Shown: positions 44,301 to 53,019, counted from the first letter of the stretch. The stretch is 64,000 nt of DNA from Yersinia similis (GCF_001053095.1 NZ_CGBP01000018.1:28450-92449); one strand, 5' to 3'. Made by a program: numbers and translations. Notes: a model not told the origin generated them from the letters alone.

Positions 44301-45182
44301 ATGCATGTCATTCCAATAATTTCCACTAAAGGTGGAGAGGGTAAATCTACCCAAGCTGCCAATCTGGCCGGTTTTCTTGCCGACGCTGGTCTCAAAGTCC
44401 TCCTTATTGACGGCGATTATGCTCAGCCTACGGCAAGCAGCATTTTTGCATTAGCCTACGAAGCCCCCTGTGGTCTGTTTGAATTGCTTATGCAAACGGC
44501 CGATCTTAATGATCCTTCTCGCATAATTTCTAATAGTACAATCACTAATTTGGACGTGGTTGTTTCAAATGATCCGAATGCGCAATTGCCGACGGCAATG
44601 CTTCATGCGCCTGATGGCCGCCTGCGTTTGCGTAATGTGCTGCAACATTCTCTCTTTCAACGATACGATGCGATCATCATCGACTCCCAAGGCGCTCGTT
44701 CCATTATGTTGGAGCTTATCGTCCTTGCCGCCACCCAAACCGCGGTGGGAGTGGTAAAGCCGGTTCTGCCGGATGTCAGGGAATTCATTCGCGGCACTAT
44801 CAATATGATAGAAAACCTTCTTCCTTTCTCTGCACTGGGAGTGAAACTTCCAGAAATCCATATTCTAATCAACTGCATGAAATACACCCGATTGGCACGG
44901 GAAACATATCAGCAGCTTGAGAAAATTATCAATGACGGTAGATACAGCGCCCATAGTCAAAAAATCCACGTTTCTCTGTTAAATACCTTTATCTACGACC
45001 TTGAAATCTATGTTGAAGGCCATGCCGTTGGGCAACCGGCTCATCGTCTTGAGAAAAAAACCGGACGAGTCAGTGACTCCGCATTCGTGACTATGCATAG
45101 CCTTGCCAGCGAGCTTTTCCCTGAGTGGCGAAACAATTTCGACAGGTTACAGTCCCCTGCAAAAGGGGTTGATCATGAGTGA
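44301..45182 (+). CDS. parA: ParA-family partition ATPase (ICE)
   Basis: A 293-residue ATPase with a deviant Walker A motif STKGGEGKSTQAANLAGFLA, LLIDGDYAQP, and the Walker B-like YDAIIIDSQGA. First gene after the att core, as in PFGI-1-class ICEs, where ParA/Soj is needed for stability of the excised circle. It overlaps dnaB by 8 bp. Confidence 0.9.
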   Translation: MHVIPIISTKGGEGKSTQAANLAGFLADAGLKVLLIDGDYAQPTASSIFALAYEAPCGLFELLMQTADLNDPSRIISNSTITNLDVVVSNDPNAQLPTAMLHAPDGRLRLRNVLQHSLFQRYDAIIIDSQGARSIMLELIVLAATQTAVGVVKPVLPDVREFIRGTINMIENLLPFSALGVKLPEIHILINCMKYTRLARETYQQLEKIINDGRYSAHSQKIHVSLLNTFIYDLEIYVEGHAVGQPAHRLEKKTGRVSDSAFVTMHSLASELFPEWRNNFDRLQSPAKGVDHE

Positions 45183-46536
45183 CTCAAAGGGCGAGCTGCT
45201 CCGTGGGCTTGTTTCAGTTGAAGCAGAACAAAGTGTATTGGGCGGTCTCATGCTTGATAACGATCGCTGGGATGATATTGCCCTCATTCTCAGTGTTGAG
45301 GATTTCTTCAGTAAAGCCCACCAAATCTACTTTCGTGAGATGAAACGCCTCATTGACGCTGGGAAACCTATTGATTTACTGACGCTAACTGATTTTTTGA
45401 AGCAGCAGGAGCAACTGGAGTTGGTTGGTGGTTTCGCCTATGCCGCAGAACTCAGTAAGAACACCCCCAGTGCCGCCAATATTGTGGCTTACAGTGAAAT
45501 TGTTGCCCGTTTCAGCCGTGCCCGTCAACTTGTGACCTTAGGCAGTGATATCACTCGTGAGGCCACCGCACCCCGTGCGGATATTGCTGAAATTATGGAA
45601 AAAGCTGAAAAAAGGATTATCGATATTGCCGAAAAATCTGAGCCTGAAAAGGCCGTATCTCTTATTGAGGGGATGGAAAGATTAATTACGCAGCTTGAAC
45701 TGCGAAATCAGTCGGGCAACGGTATAACCGGTACCCCTACTGGGTTTGTTGAGCTTGATGCCAGCACCTGTGGCCTTCAAAACAGTGATTTGATTTTGCT
45801 GGCTGGCCGCCCATCAATGGGTAAAACGGCATTAGCCATGTCGATGGTTGTTGGCGCGCTTCAGGGACGAGAAGGCAGTGTGGTGCAGGTGTATAGCCTT
45901 GAGCAGCCCACCGAACAGTTATTGATGCGCATGATTTCTTCTCTTGGACGTATTGAGCTTCAGCGCCTTAAGAGTGGTTTGCTGGATGATGAGGATTGGG
46001 CTCGCATAAGTCATGCTTCCAGCATTATGGTTGGAGAATGGCGAGACAGATTAATTATTGATGATACCGGCAGCCTGACGCCCGCCATGCTGCGAATACG
46101 CGCTCGTCGTAATGCGCGCAAGAATGGCCCGCCCGCGTTGATTATGTTGGATTATTTACAACTGATGCGTTGCCCAAGACAGGAGAACCGTACGCAGGAG
46201 ATTGCTGAGATTTCCCGCTCTCTAAAAGCGCTGGCAAAAGAAATGAAATGCCCTGTACTGGCGCTCTCTCAACTTAATCGTTCTCTGGAACAGCGTGCTG
46301 ATAAGCGCCCTAATAATGGTGATCTTCGTGACTCTGGCGCACTGGAACAAGATGCTGACGTCATTATGTTTGTCTATCGCGATGAGGTCTATAACGTCAG
46401 TACTGAAGATCAGGGGATCGCTGAAATCATTATCGGCAAGCAGCGCCAGGGGCCGATTGGTACGGTCAGAGTGAGGTTTGACAGCCGTTACACCCGTTTC
46501 GACGATATCAAGAGTTGGGGGCCTGCTGATGAGTAA
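45175..46536 (+). CDS. dnaB: DnaB-like replicative helicase (ICE)
   Basis: A 453-residue helicase. N-terminal domain SVEAEQSVLGGLMLDNDRWDDIA, RecA-like domain with Walker A GRPSMGKTALAM, VYSLEQPTEQLLMRM, Walker B ALIMLDYLQLM, and C-terminal ALSQLNRSLEQRADKRP...DSGALEQDADVIMFVYRDE. The start at 45175 overlaps parA; the longer frame upstream is not used. It probably unwinds the circular ICE during replication. Confidence 0.93.
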   Translation: MSDSKGELLRGLVSVEAEQSVLGGLMLDNDRWDDIALILSVEDFFSKAHQIYFREMKRLIDAGKPIDLLTLTDFLKQQEQLELVGGFAYAAELSKNTPSAANIVAYSEIVARFSRARQLVTLGSDITREATAPRADIAEIMEKAEKRIIDIAEKSEPEKAVSLIEGMERLITQLELRNQSGNGITGTPTGFVELDASTCGLQNSDLILLAGRPSMGKTALAMSMVVGALQGREGSVVQVYSLEQPTEQLLMRMISSLGRIELQRLKSGLLDDEDWARISHASSIMVGEWRDRLIIDDTGSLTPAMLRIRARRNARKNGPPALIMLDYLQLMRCPRQENRTQEIAEISRSLKALAKEMKCPVLALSQLNRSLEQRADKRPNNGDLRDSGALEQDADVIMFVYRDEVYNVSTEDQGIAEIIIGKQRQGPIGTVRVRFDSRYTRFDDIKSWGPADE

Positions 46537-48211
46537 AATCAATGGGTTAAATCTGTCAGAGGCGATGCTGCAACGCGGTAGACTGCCCCACTCAGTCGGG
46601 CACCCAACGGCTCTACCGGTTAGCGAAATGGCCATGGTGCTGACGTTGGATCAACTACGGCCAAATCCAGATAACCCACGGGCTACACGTAATCCAAAAT
46701 TTGAGGATATTAAGGCGTCAATACGTTCTCGTGGCTTGGATTCAATTCCCAAGGTGACACGGGATCCCGATGGTGAGGATGCCTATATCTTCAGTGATGG
46801 CGGTAATACCCGCTACCAGATTTTGTGCGAATTATGGCAGGAAACTGGAGATGATCGCTTTTATCACATTCACTCGATTTTCAAACCATGGCCGGGGCGA
46901 TTGCAGTGTGTTATTGGTCATCTGGCAGAAAATGAAATCCGGGGCGATCTCACATACATCGAGAAGGCGCTAGGTATTCACAAGGCTCGTATCCTGTGGG
47001 AAGAACAGCAGGGAAGAGGTGTCTCACTCCGTGAATTATCCGAATTTCTGAATCAGCAGGGCTATCCCATTCATAACTCCAGTATCAGCCGCATGGAAGA
47101 TACGCTGAAATATCTGTATCCGTGTCTGCCTGATTTACTCGATGCTGGGTTGAGCCGATCGCAAGTCATCCCGTTAATCACATTACGATCAGCCGCAGAA
47201 AAAATGTGGTCTCGGCATGTTGTTGCGACGGATTGCAGCAAGACATTTGAGGCGGTTTTTAGCGCGGTTTGTACATCATTTAACTGCCCTGATTTGTACT
47301 CTTTGGATATGTTCCGTGATGAGTTGATAGGTGAACTCCTTAAAGCGTTACCCCATCCGTTGTTGAACTACGACCGCTGGCTGATTGAGCTTGATCCTAA
47401 AGAACAGCAGCGCCGGGAGCTTTATGGTGACCCATTACCTCCCCCTTCAGCGTTGACTCCAGATGCTAATTCAGTAGGAATTTCTGGCGCTCCACTCACC
47501 AAATTGCCGCCACAACCTAACGGAGCCGTTCCTGAGGTCGGACTGCGTTCAGGGACACTCACTGGGCCTTTAACGAAGCCTGAATCCGCGCCTGATAATC
47601 GTGGTGATACCTCGGTTAATCGCCCTCAGGAGCATCTTGCCAATATTAAAACCCCGCCGAATCTCTGTGGTGGCCCCGTTATTATCAGCGGTAATGCGAA
47701 TCTCGCTGGAGCGAATCTGCTTTCTACGGTGGTGGATGAGTCGGCAGGCAAGGATCAACCTCCAGCGTCTTCGGTTGCTTTTGCAGCGACAGGCCTGGAG
47801 CCAGTCGATGATATCTGGCACATCCCTGCGTTGATGGATGATGTTGAACACTTGCAAGATATGGCTTACCGATTGGCTTTTGAACTGTCGGAGGCCATGG
47901 GCTGTGCTGACAGTATTGCTGAATATAAACAGCGTGATTCAGCTGGTTATAGCACTCTGGCGGATAGTACTCAGAAAGGTAATACCAATAGATTCGTAAC
48001 TTTCCTGCTGGGTCTGACGGGGCATTCGGGCCAAGAAAGCATAAGCCTGTCCATTTTTTGCCAAACCTTTTTAGGTTCAGCCGACCAATCCGATCCCCCG
48101 GTACTCGACGATATCCATCTGGTCAAAATAATGCGTCTTATGCGCGTATTGCGCCGCCTGCGCCAGTTACAGCGTGATGCGAATGTAGCCATTAACGGAG
48201 GTTTACTGTGA
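46529..48211 (+). CDS. parB: ParB-family protein, PFGI-1 class
   Basis: A 560-residue protein. ParB/Srx nuclease-like fold at about residues 35-110 (LTLDQLRPNPDNPRATRNPKFEDIKASIRSRGL, DGGNTRYQIL), then a KorB-type HTH region (VSLRELSEFLNQQGYPIHNSSISRMEDTLKYL) and a Pro-rich linker (residues 300-420) before a C-terminal domain. Overlaps dnaB by 8 bp and the DUF2857 gene by 4 bp. It would load on parS-like sites with ParA. Confidence 0.9.
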   Translation: MSKINGLNLSEAMLQRGRLPHSVGHPTALPVSEMAMVLTLDQLRPNPDNPRATRNPKFEDIKASIRSRGLDSIPKVTRDPDGEDAYIFSDGGNTRYQILCELWQETGDDRFYHIHSIFKPWPGRLQCVIGHLAENEIRGDLTYIEKALGIHKARILWEEQQGRGVSLRELSEFLNQQGYPIHNSSISRMEDTLKYLYPCLPDLLDAGLSRSQVIPLITLRSAAEKMWSRHVVATDCSKTFEAVFSAVCTSFNCPDLYSLDMFRDELIGELLKALPHPLLNYDRWLIELDPKEQQRRELYGDPLPPPSALTPDANSVGISGAPLTKLPPQPNGAVPEVGLRSGTLTGPLTKPESAPDNRGDTSVNRPQEHLANIKTPPNLCGGPVIISGNANLAGANLLSTVVDESAGKDQPPASSVAFAATGLEPVDDIWHIPALMDDVEHLQDMAYRLAFELSEAMGCADSIAEYKQRDSAGYSTLADSTQKGNTNRFVTFLLGLTGHSGQESISLSIFCQTFLGSADQSDPPVLDDIHLVKIMRLMRVLRRLRQLQRDANVAINGGLL

Positions 48212-48789
48212 ACCAGAGTTTATCGCAGGCAACGAATGCCATATTGGCACACCTATTGATGGATCTGAAATCTGGCAACATTCGCCGTTGTGAGTCACTG
48301 GGAATGACGATTGAAGAGGTTCGTCAATTGAGCCAACTGACCATTGACGACCTGCACTACCTGATGCAGAGCAGTGTGTCGGTACTGAATCTGAGCATTA
48401 ATCATACTAATTTTTGGATCATTGTGCAGCAGGCTCGTATTGAGCAGCAGCGCATGCAACGTATTGATCGCGCTCTGGAATTGGGGGGATCTATCGAACT
48501 GATGCAAACCTATTTCGGCCTGACCACGGCAGAAGTCAGCGCCCGGCGTCGGCTCAATGATATTGATACTCGTCAGGGCAGAACTCAGGCGCTCAACGAA
48601 CAAGAAGATGCTGATATCTGGACTCAGTGGAGAGATTCAGGCTTGAGTGCCGCCGATTCTCACGAGGCGCTAGACGTTATGATGCTTGCCGCTGAACAAC
48701 ATGATGTCTCGCTGACGGCTGTTTGGTCACGGGTTAGCAACTGGTGTCGTGAAGCCAGTCGTAAGACCAATAAGAGGGAAGACGGCTGA
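48208..48789 (+). CDS. DUF2857 family ICE protein
   Basis: A 193-residue soluble protein: LAHLLMDLKSGNIRRCESLGMTIEEVRQLSQLTIDDLHYL, then FGLTTAEVSARRRLNDIDTRQGR, an HTH-like helical arrangement. Always found after parB in this ICE class; function unknown, perhaps a regulator. Overlaps both neighbours (ATGA and TGATG). Confidence 0.82.
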   Translation: MNQSLSQATNAILAHLLMDLKSGNIRRCESLGMTIEEVRQLSQLTIDDLHYLMQSSVSVLNLSINHTNFWIIVQQARIEQQRMQRIDRALELGGSIELMQTYFGLTTAEVSARRRLNDIDTRQGRTQALNEQEDADIWTQWRDSGLSAADSHEALDVMMLAAEQHDVSLTAVWSRVSNWCREASRKTNKREDG

Positions 48790-49019
48790 TGAATATTTCG
48801 TATTACAGCCCTCGCCAGGGGGTGACTCCTTCTATTCGGCGAAAAGCTGACAGTCTGATAGCTGCCCTCAAGCATGGGAAGAAAGTCTGTAAGCGCTTGC
48901 AGGAAAACGGATACCTCAAGATAAACGTGGGGCCTTTTTGGCGCATGCTCAGCAAAGATGGCGGCCAATGCTGGATATTGATGAATCACCAGACTTATAA
49001 CCGTGAAATCAGGAAATAG
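48789..49019 (+). CDS. Small basic protein, ParE-toxin-like
   Basis: A 76-residue basic protein: TPSIRRKADSLIAALKHGKKVCKRLQENGYLKINVGPFWRMLSKDGGQCWILMNHQTYNREI, a helix-helix-beta layout like ParE/RelE-type toxins or ICE-encoded relatives. No antitoxin follows. It overlaps the DUF2857 stop, so it belongs to the parA operon. Function uncertain. Confidence 0.6.
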   Translation: MNISYYSPRQGVTPSIRRKADSLIAALKHGKKVCKRLQENGYLKINVGPFWRMLSKDGGQCWILMNHQTYNREIRK

Positions 49020-49049
49020 CTTCCCACACAGATTCTCACCGGAGAAAAT

Positions 49050-49180
49050 TGTATACCCAAGTTACTTCAAGATGCAGGTAGGCAGCAACCGAGTAAATCC
49101 CCAGGAGCTTAGATAAGTAAGTGACTGGGGTGAGCAAGGGCAGCTAACACCCCTGCATCTTGAAGGGCGACGGGTGTACA
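49050..49180. repeat. ERIC (IRU) element
   Basis: A 131-bp imperfect palindrome with terminal repeats TGTATACCC...GGGTGTACA. It includes the highly conserved ERIC core: AATCCCCAGGAGCTTA (left arm) and AAGTAAGTGACTGGGGTGAG (right arm). ERICs are miniature, probably non-autonomous repeats common in Yersinia chromosomes. This one lies between two ICE replication genes. Confidence 0.93.
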
Positions 49181-49254
49181 CCGGTATTTCCGCATAGGGG
49201 GCCATTCAGGCCCCGTAGTGCTGTCATTGTCAGATTCAGAAGAGGCGACCGGCG

Positions 49255-50454
49255 ATGGGATTACCGCCAGACAGCATCGTTGAATTCACGCTGTTAAGAA
49301 TGCAAACAAATCTCGCGAAACGTACCTCAGAGAATGAGGTGACCCGCGAGCGCAGTGGCTTGCTTTTTCTTGGAAACGTACATGATGCGTTTCCCCGCCG
49401 GTTATTTATGGATACGCGGCTCTCCCCTTTGGATAAAACCGCCTGGGTGATGATCCGTCTCTATGCGCAGCAGCATGAGGGGGCCATCTTCCCAACGTAT
49501 GATGAGCTGCAACTTCAATTGGCCTCGCCACATGCGGAAAAAGCGTCACGTGAAACCATCAGTCGTGCGTTATTAATGTTACGAATTACCGGTTGGTTGA
49601 GTCTGTGTAAACGTGTCCGTGATACCCATGGACGCGTCAGGGGAAATATCTACGCCCAGCACGATGAGCCTCTTAGCTGCCGGGATGCCGAAACTTTTGA
49701 TCCAGGTTGGTTGGATCTTGTGGCATCAAGCTGTGGGCATAAGAATAAAGCGGTTCGTCTGACCGCACGGGCGGTATTGAGTGAAATTCGTCATGACCCG
49801 ACGATGCGCCATCGCCATTCCCGTTTGGATATGATTGAAAATCGGTTGGGAGCCGTTGCCACGCCGGTACAAATGGCAGCGTTGCGCCGAGAGTCTGTGC
49901 CGAGTTTGAATTCCGAACTCAGTAAAAAGAACACAGAGAATGAGGATAAAACACGGAGTTCGGATACCGAACTCAGTCATAAATCAACCCGTTACCCCGA
50001 AGTTCGAAAATCGAACTGTAACGTACGTAATTTCACACAGAGTGTGAATAAAAAAACGTACGTATCCAATGAAAAGGGTGGTAAGGGCTTGCCAGTGCTG
50101 GTATTGCCAGATGCTCTGTTGAGCATAATATCTGCGGCAGATGCAGATATGCTGATGGCGCAACTAGAGGGATTGCCTGAAGTTCAGTCATCGGCGCTAT
50201 TGACGATGCTAAAGGCACAATTGCGTCGTGGGCAATTAAACAATCCGATGGGGTGGCTGCTGAGTATGCTCAAGCGCGCCCGCGATGGTCAGATGATTGT
50301 GCGGGAGATAGCGTCCGCTGCGTCACCGCAACGGCAAATTTCGACATCGGCTCCTATTATTAGCCACTCTTCACTACCAGTGGAACTCGCCTCAGCAGAG
50401 CGGGTATCCAGTGTTATTGCGGACATAAGAAATAAATTGTTTGGCGGCAAGTGA
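49255..50454 (+). CDS. STY4528-family pathogenicity-island replication protein
   Basis: A 399-residue protein with an N-terminal winged-helix region (DTRLSPLDKTAWVMIRLYAQQHEG, PHAEKASRETISRALLMLRITGWLSLCKRVRD) like replication initiators of islands related to SPI-7. A low-complexity charged linker (residues 215-275) and a C-terminal helical domain (NNPMGWLLSMLKRARDGQ) follow. GGCGACCGGCG lies upstream. Probably part of ICE replication. Confidence 0.8.
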   Translation: MGLPPDSIVEFTLLRMQTNLAKRTSENEVTRERSGLLFLGNVHDAFPRRLFMDTRLSPLDKTAWVMIRLYAQQHEGAIFPTYDELQLQLASPHAEKASRETISRALLMLRITGWLSLCKRVRDTHGRVRGNIYAQHDEPLSCRDAETFDPGWLDLVASSCGHKNKAVRLTARAVLSEIRHDPTMRHRHSRLDMIENRLGAVATPVQMAALRRESVPSLNSELSKKNTENEDKTRSSDTELSHKSTRYPEVRKSNCNVRNFTQSVNKKTYVSNEKGGKGLPVLVLPDALLSIISAADADMLMAQLEGLPEVQSSALLTMLKAQLRRGQLNNPMGWLLSMLKRARDGQMIVREIASAASPQRQISTSAPIISHSSLPVELASAERVSSVIADIRNKLFGGK

Positions 50455-50604
50455 AAAACATGTTCAAAAAATAAGCGTTGCTGCGGGCGGCAGCACTGTA
50501 TAAAAAAAGAGCAGCGGAAAATTATTGCAGATTGGATGATGGGTTTCACATTGTTAGCATCCTGAAGCTTCACGATTATTTGGCTTTTCTTAATTGATTA
50601 GCAG

Positions 50605-51372
50605 GTGACGACGGTGGCAGAACATTCCAAAAAACGTACTGGCTCCCTATATTCTGAACTAAGAATTGAGCTTCACAGCCACTATGCCATTGGTCTGTGG
50701 CAAGGACGGCGCGTCGAAACAGGTGAGGACGGTACAGTGGTGAAATCTGGCATTATAGGAATGCCGCAATTTCTTAATAAGGCTTCTCTGATTAATCAGG
50801 ATTCACTAAGGGACAATCCCTGGGCTGATGCCGCTATGTTGAAAATGGACGATCAACTTATTGCGGCGGGTAGTAAAATGGCGGACTTGATCGAGCAACT
50901 GGATAAGAATATGCAGTGGCTGCCAAAGGGGGCGACGTTATCTGAAGTCATATCGTCTGAACCTTTGGATATTCACGTCTACAGTAATACCCCGCTGGGA
51001 TACCGTTGCGTCTTCCTGCTGTTAGGTTTCGACCAGTTTGCCAGGCTGGTTCTGCAAGCGGCTCATTATGGGCTGATTTCTCATCAGCAACGCTATGACA
51101 GGTTGAGTGACGGTAGTCGTCTGGTTCGTGAGATATACGGTAGTGTGATGAGTTATCGCTCAGTTGCGGTTTCTCGTCTGGATGCTATTGAAAACAATAC
51201 TGTTTGGCAGCAGGCTATTAGTGAACTCGGGGAACCCAATGCGGCAGTATTGTTAGGCACTCGCCGCTCTATTTTTTCTCCGCCCATTAATGAATCCAGT
51301 GTCAATTTTTTACGTATTCGTGATATCAGTTCTTCCTTACCCGATATATTGACTTCTCCCTCATCCGGTTGA
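50605..51372 (+). CDS. ICE protein, PFL_4669 family (TIGR03761)
   Basis: A 255-residue protein: GSLYSELRIELHSHYAIGLWQGRR, IIGMPQFLNKASLINQDSLRDNPWADAAMLKMDD, and YRCVFLLLGFDQFARLVLQAAHYGLIS, diagnostic of this family. Soluble; in PFGI-1-class ICEs it lies between replication and SSB-like genes. The start is GTG at 50605 (or GTG at 50614) after AGCAGG. Function unknown. Confidence 0.82.
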   Translation: MTTVAEHSKKRTGSLYSELRIELHSHYAIGLWQGRRVETGEDGTVVKSGIIGMPQFLNKASLINQDSLRDNPWADAAMLKMDDQLIAAGSKMADLIEQLDKNMQWLPKGATLSEVISSEPLDIHVYSNTPLGYRCVFLLLGFDQFARLVLQAAHYGLISHQQRYDRLSDGSRLVREIYGSVMSYRSVAVSRLDAIENNTVWQQAISELGEPNAAVLLGTRRSIFSPPINESSVNFLRIRDISSSLPDILTSPSSG

Positions 51373-51390
51373 AAACTGAATAGGCTACTT

Positions 51391-51560
51391 GTTGTCGATG
51401 ACAACTGCCAATGTTCCAGTGAATTGAGAGGAACGCCTTCGGGTAATCACATGCCAATGCCATCATGACCTGTGAGATGGCGCTTTCGGGCGGTACACCT
51501 AAATCTGTTAACCTTTGCAAACAGAGACCTTCGGGTTAAGGCAGACTTCACTGTAATTGA
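51391..51560 (+). ncRNA. Conserved structured ICE element, copy C
   Basis: Same signature as copies A1 and A2: GTTGTC-GAT-GACAAC (51391-51405), CATGACCTGTGAGATGGCGCT with TGACC (51466-51470) and the partner GGTAC (51492-51496) again 21 nt apart (weaker pairing), then CTGTT/AACAG and TTAACC/GGTTAA stems and a TTCACTG block. It has an extra 45 nt between the first and second stems. It lies upstream of the STY4534-family gene. Confidence 0.62.
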
Positions 51561-51597
51561 TCACCAATACAGCCCAGTCAGTGGCTAAGTTACTGAC

Positions 51598-51672
51598 TTC
51601 CCTGCGGGAAACTTTCCCCGTAAGGGATGATTGTTTCTCCGCACTGCTTATTTTCACTCTGGAGAAAACACC
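51598..51672 (+). promoter_or_regulatory. Leader with masked ribosome site before the STY4534 gene
   Basis: CCCT-G-CGGG (51600-51608) pairs with CCCG-TA-AGGG (51617-51626). GTTTCTCC (51633-51640) pairs with GGAGAAA (51661-51667), which is the Shine-Dalgarno, leaving the ATG 6 nt beyond. Same logic as in the ardB and ardC leaders but with unrelated sequence. Confidence 0.55.
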
Positions 51673-52215
51673 ATGACTTCAACTAGCGCGGTTGCAACTA
51701 ATAATATTCCTACAAACAATATTTCTACAAACAATGTTCCTACAAATAAAGCGCCCAATTCTCCTCCTCAGTCTCGGGCTGAATATTTCAATCTGAATGT
51801 CACCGGTATCGGCTACCTCAATAATATTCGTAAGGTCTCAGGTAATAATGGTGAGTTCACCTGTGCCGTAATCAATGCACTTACTGGGCCGACCGATAAT
51901 GCGTCTTACACGCGTTTTGATATCACCGTTGCGGGCAAAGAAAGTGCTTCTCTTATCAACCGCTGCCAAAAGGCGGTGGATGAAGAGAAACAGGTGCTCA
52001 TTGGTTTTGTACTCAGTGGGCTGGTTGCTGATGTGTTTACTCTGACTAAGGGTGATCATGCCGGTGAAAGCCGACCTGCGCTTAAAGCCAGATTGATTGC
52101 GGTTGAGTGGGTCAAGATTAGTGGCCAACTGGTTTATAAGTCAGAAAAACCAACTTCAATGCCGCCAGCGCAAAATGAACCTCAGCATCAAAGTTACGCT
52201 GAAAATTCATTCTAA
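51673..52215 (+). CDS. STY4534-family ICE replication protein (DUF3577)
   Basis: A 180-residue protein. After a short N-terminal repeat (NNIPTNNISTNNVPTNK, residues 9-25, encoded by 15-bp DNA repeats) comes the DUF3577 core: YFNLNVTGIGYLNNIRKV, FTCAVINALTGPTDNASYTRFDITVAG, and a C-terminal region KPALKARLIAVEWVK-like (SRPALKARLIAVEWVKISG). The fold is OB-like and SSB-related in reports on this class. The start at 51673 is set by GGAGAA 6 nt upstream; a frame upstream overlaps the leader hairpins. Confidence 0.82.
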   Translation: MTSTSAVATNNIPTNNISTNNVPTNKAPNSPPQSRAEYFNLNVTGIGYLNNIRKVSGNNGEFTCAVINALTGPTDNASYTRFDITVAGKESASLINRCQKAVDEEKQVLIGFVLSGLVADVFTLTKGDHAGESRPALKARLIAVEWVKISGQLVYKSEKPTSMPPAQNEPQHQSYAENSF

Positions 52216-52399
52216 GCCGATATGGATATACACCTGCCCAGCGGGTTCGGGTAGGGTGTCTGCCGTGCTGTGTTCTATGCGATAGCTTAACTATCATCGC
52301 TGGTATTGCGGGTGCTCTTCTTTAATTACGGCAAATTAACCTGCCAGTTTTGACTGGCGTTCTTTTCTCTGACAGGCTCACTTTATTAAGGTAGGTGCA

Positions 52400-52849
52400 A
52401 TGTTAGCGGAGAACACTATGACTAATCGTTATGATACGGATTTCTATGGTTGGACTCAGGAGCAGGCTGATTTGCTACGTTATGGTCTTTTGGATCAGTT
52501 AGATACCGCAAATCTCCTGAAGGAAATCGAGAGCATAGGGCATAGCCAGCAAAGCGAGTGGGAATCCCTTCTTGAGGTATTGTTCCGCCACCTCCTGAAG
52601 TGGGCATTTCAACCTTCGCACCGTGGTCGTAGTTGGCAACTCATCATCGCTGAACAGCGACGTAAAGCTGCTCGTCGGCTCTCGAAAAGCCCAAGTCTTG
52701 AGCGAGAGCTTGATAAAATGACAACGGATGCTTATGGAGATGCCATTTTATCGGCAGCCAGAGAAACCGGAATGGATGAAAAGGTATTCCCTAAATCCTG
52801 CCCGTGGACATTCGCTCAAATCATGGATAGTGATTTCTATCCTGAATAG
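52400..52849 (+). CDS. DUF29 family protein
   Basis: A 149-residue protein: YDTDFYGWTQEQADLLRYGLLDQLDTANLLKEIESIGHSQQSEWESLLEVLFRHLLKWAFQP and SWQLIIAEQRRKAARRLSKSPSLERELDKM, a typical DUF29 protein (helical, His-rich region). Function unknown; common cargo near replication modules. AAGGTAGG supports 52400; 52418 is an alternative start (GGAGA). Confidence 0.85.
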   Translation: MLAENTMTNRYDTDFYGWTQEQADLLRYGLLDQLDTANLLKEIESIGHSQQSEWESLLEVLFRHLLKWAFQPSHRGRSWQLIIAEQRRKAARRLSKSPSLERELDKMTTDAYGDAILSAARETGMDEKVFPKSCPWTFAQIMDSDFYPE

Positions 52850-53019
52850 TATTGATGTGGTGTTCTTCTCTTACCGCAATCTTTCGATTTACTCCCTGCG
52901 CTTGTCAGTCGCCGCGCAACTATGACAACGATATTATTTACTGGGTGTTAGTTCATTTTTTGACGGGTGCTTTTTTTTACAATATACTTGGTTAGCTAAA
53001 TTAGCTAAGGAGGTGTTTT

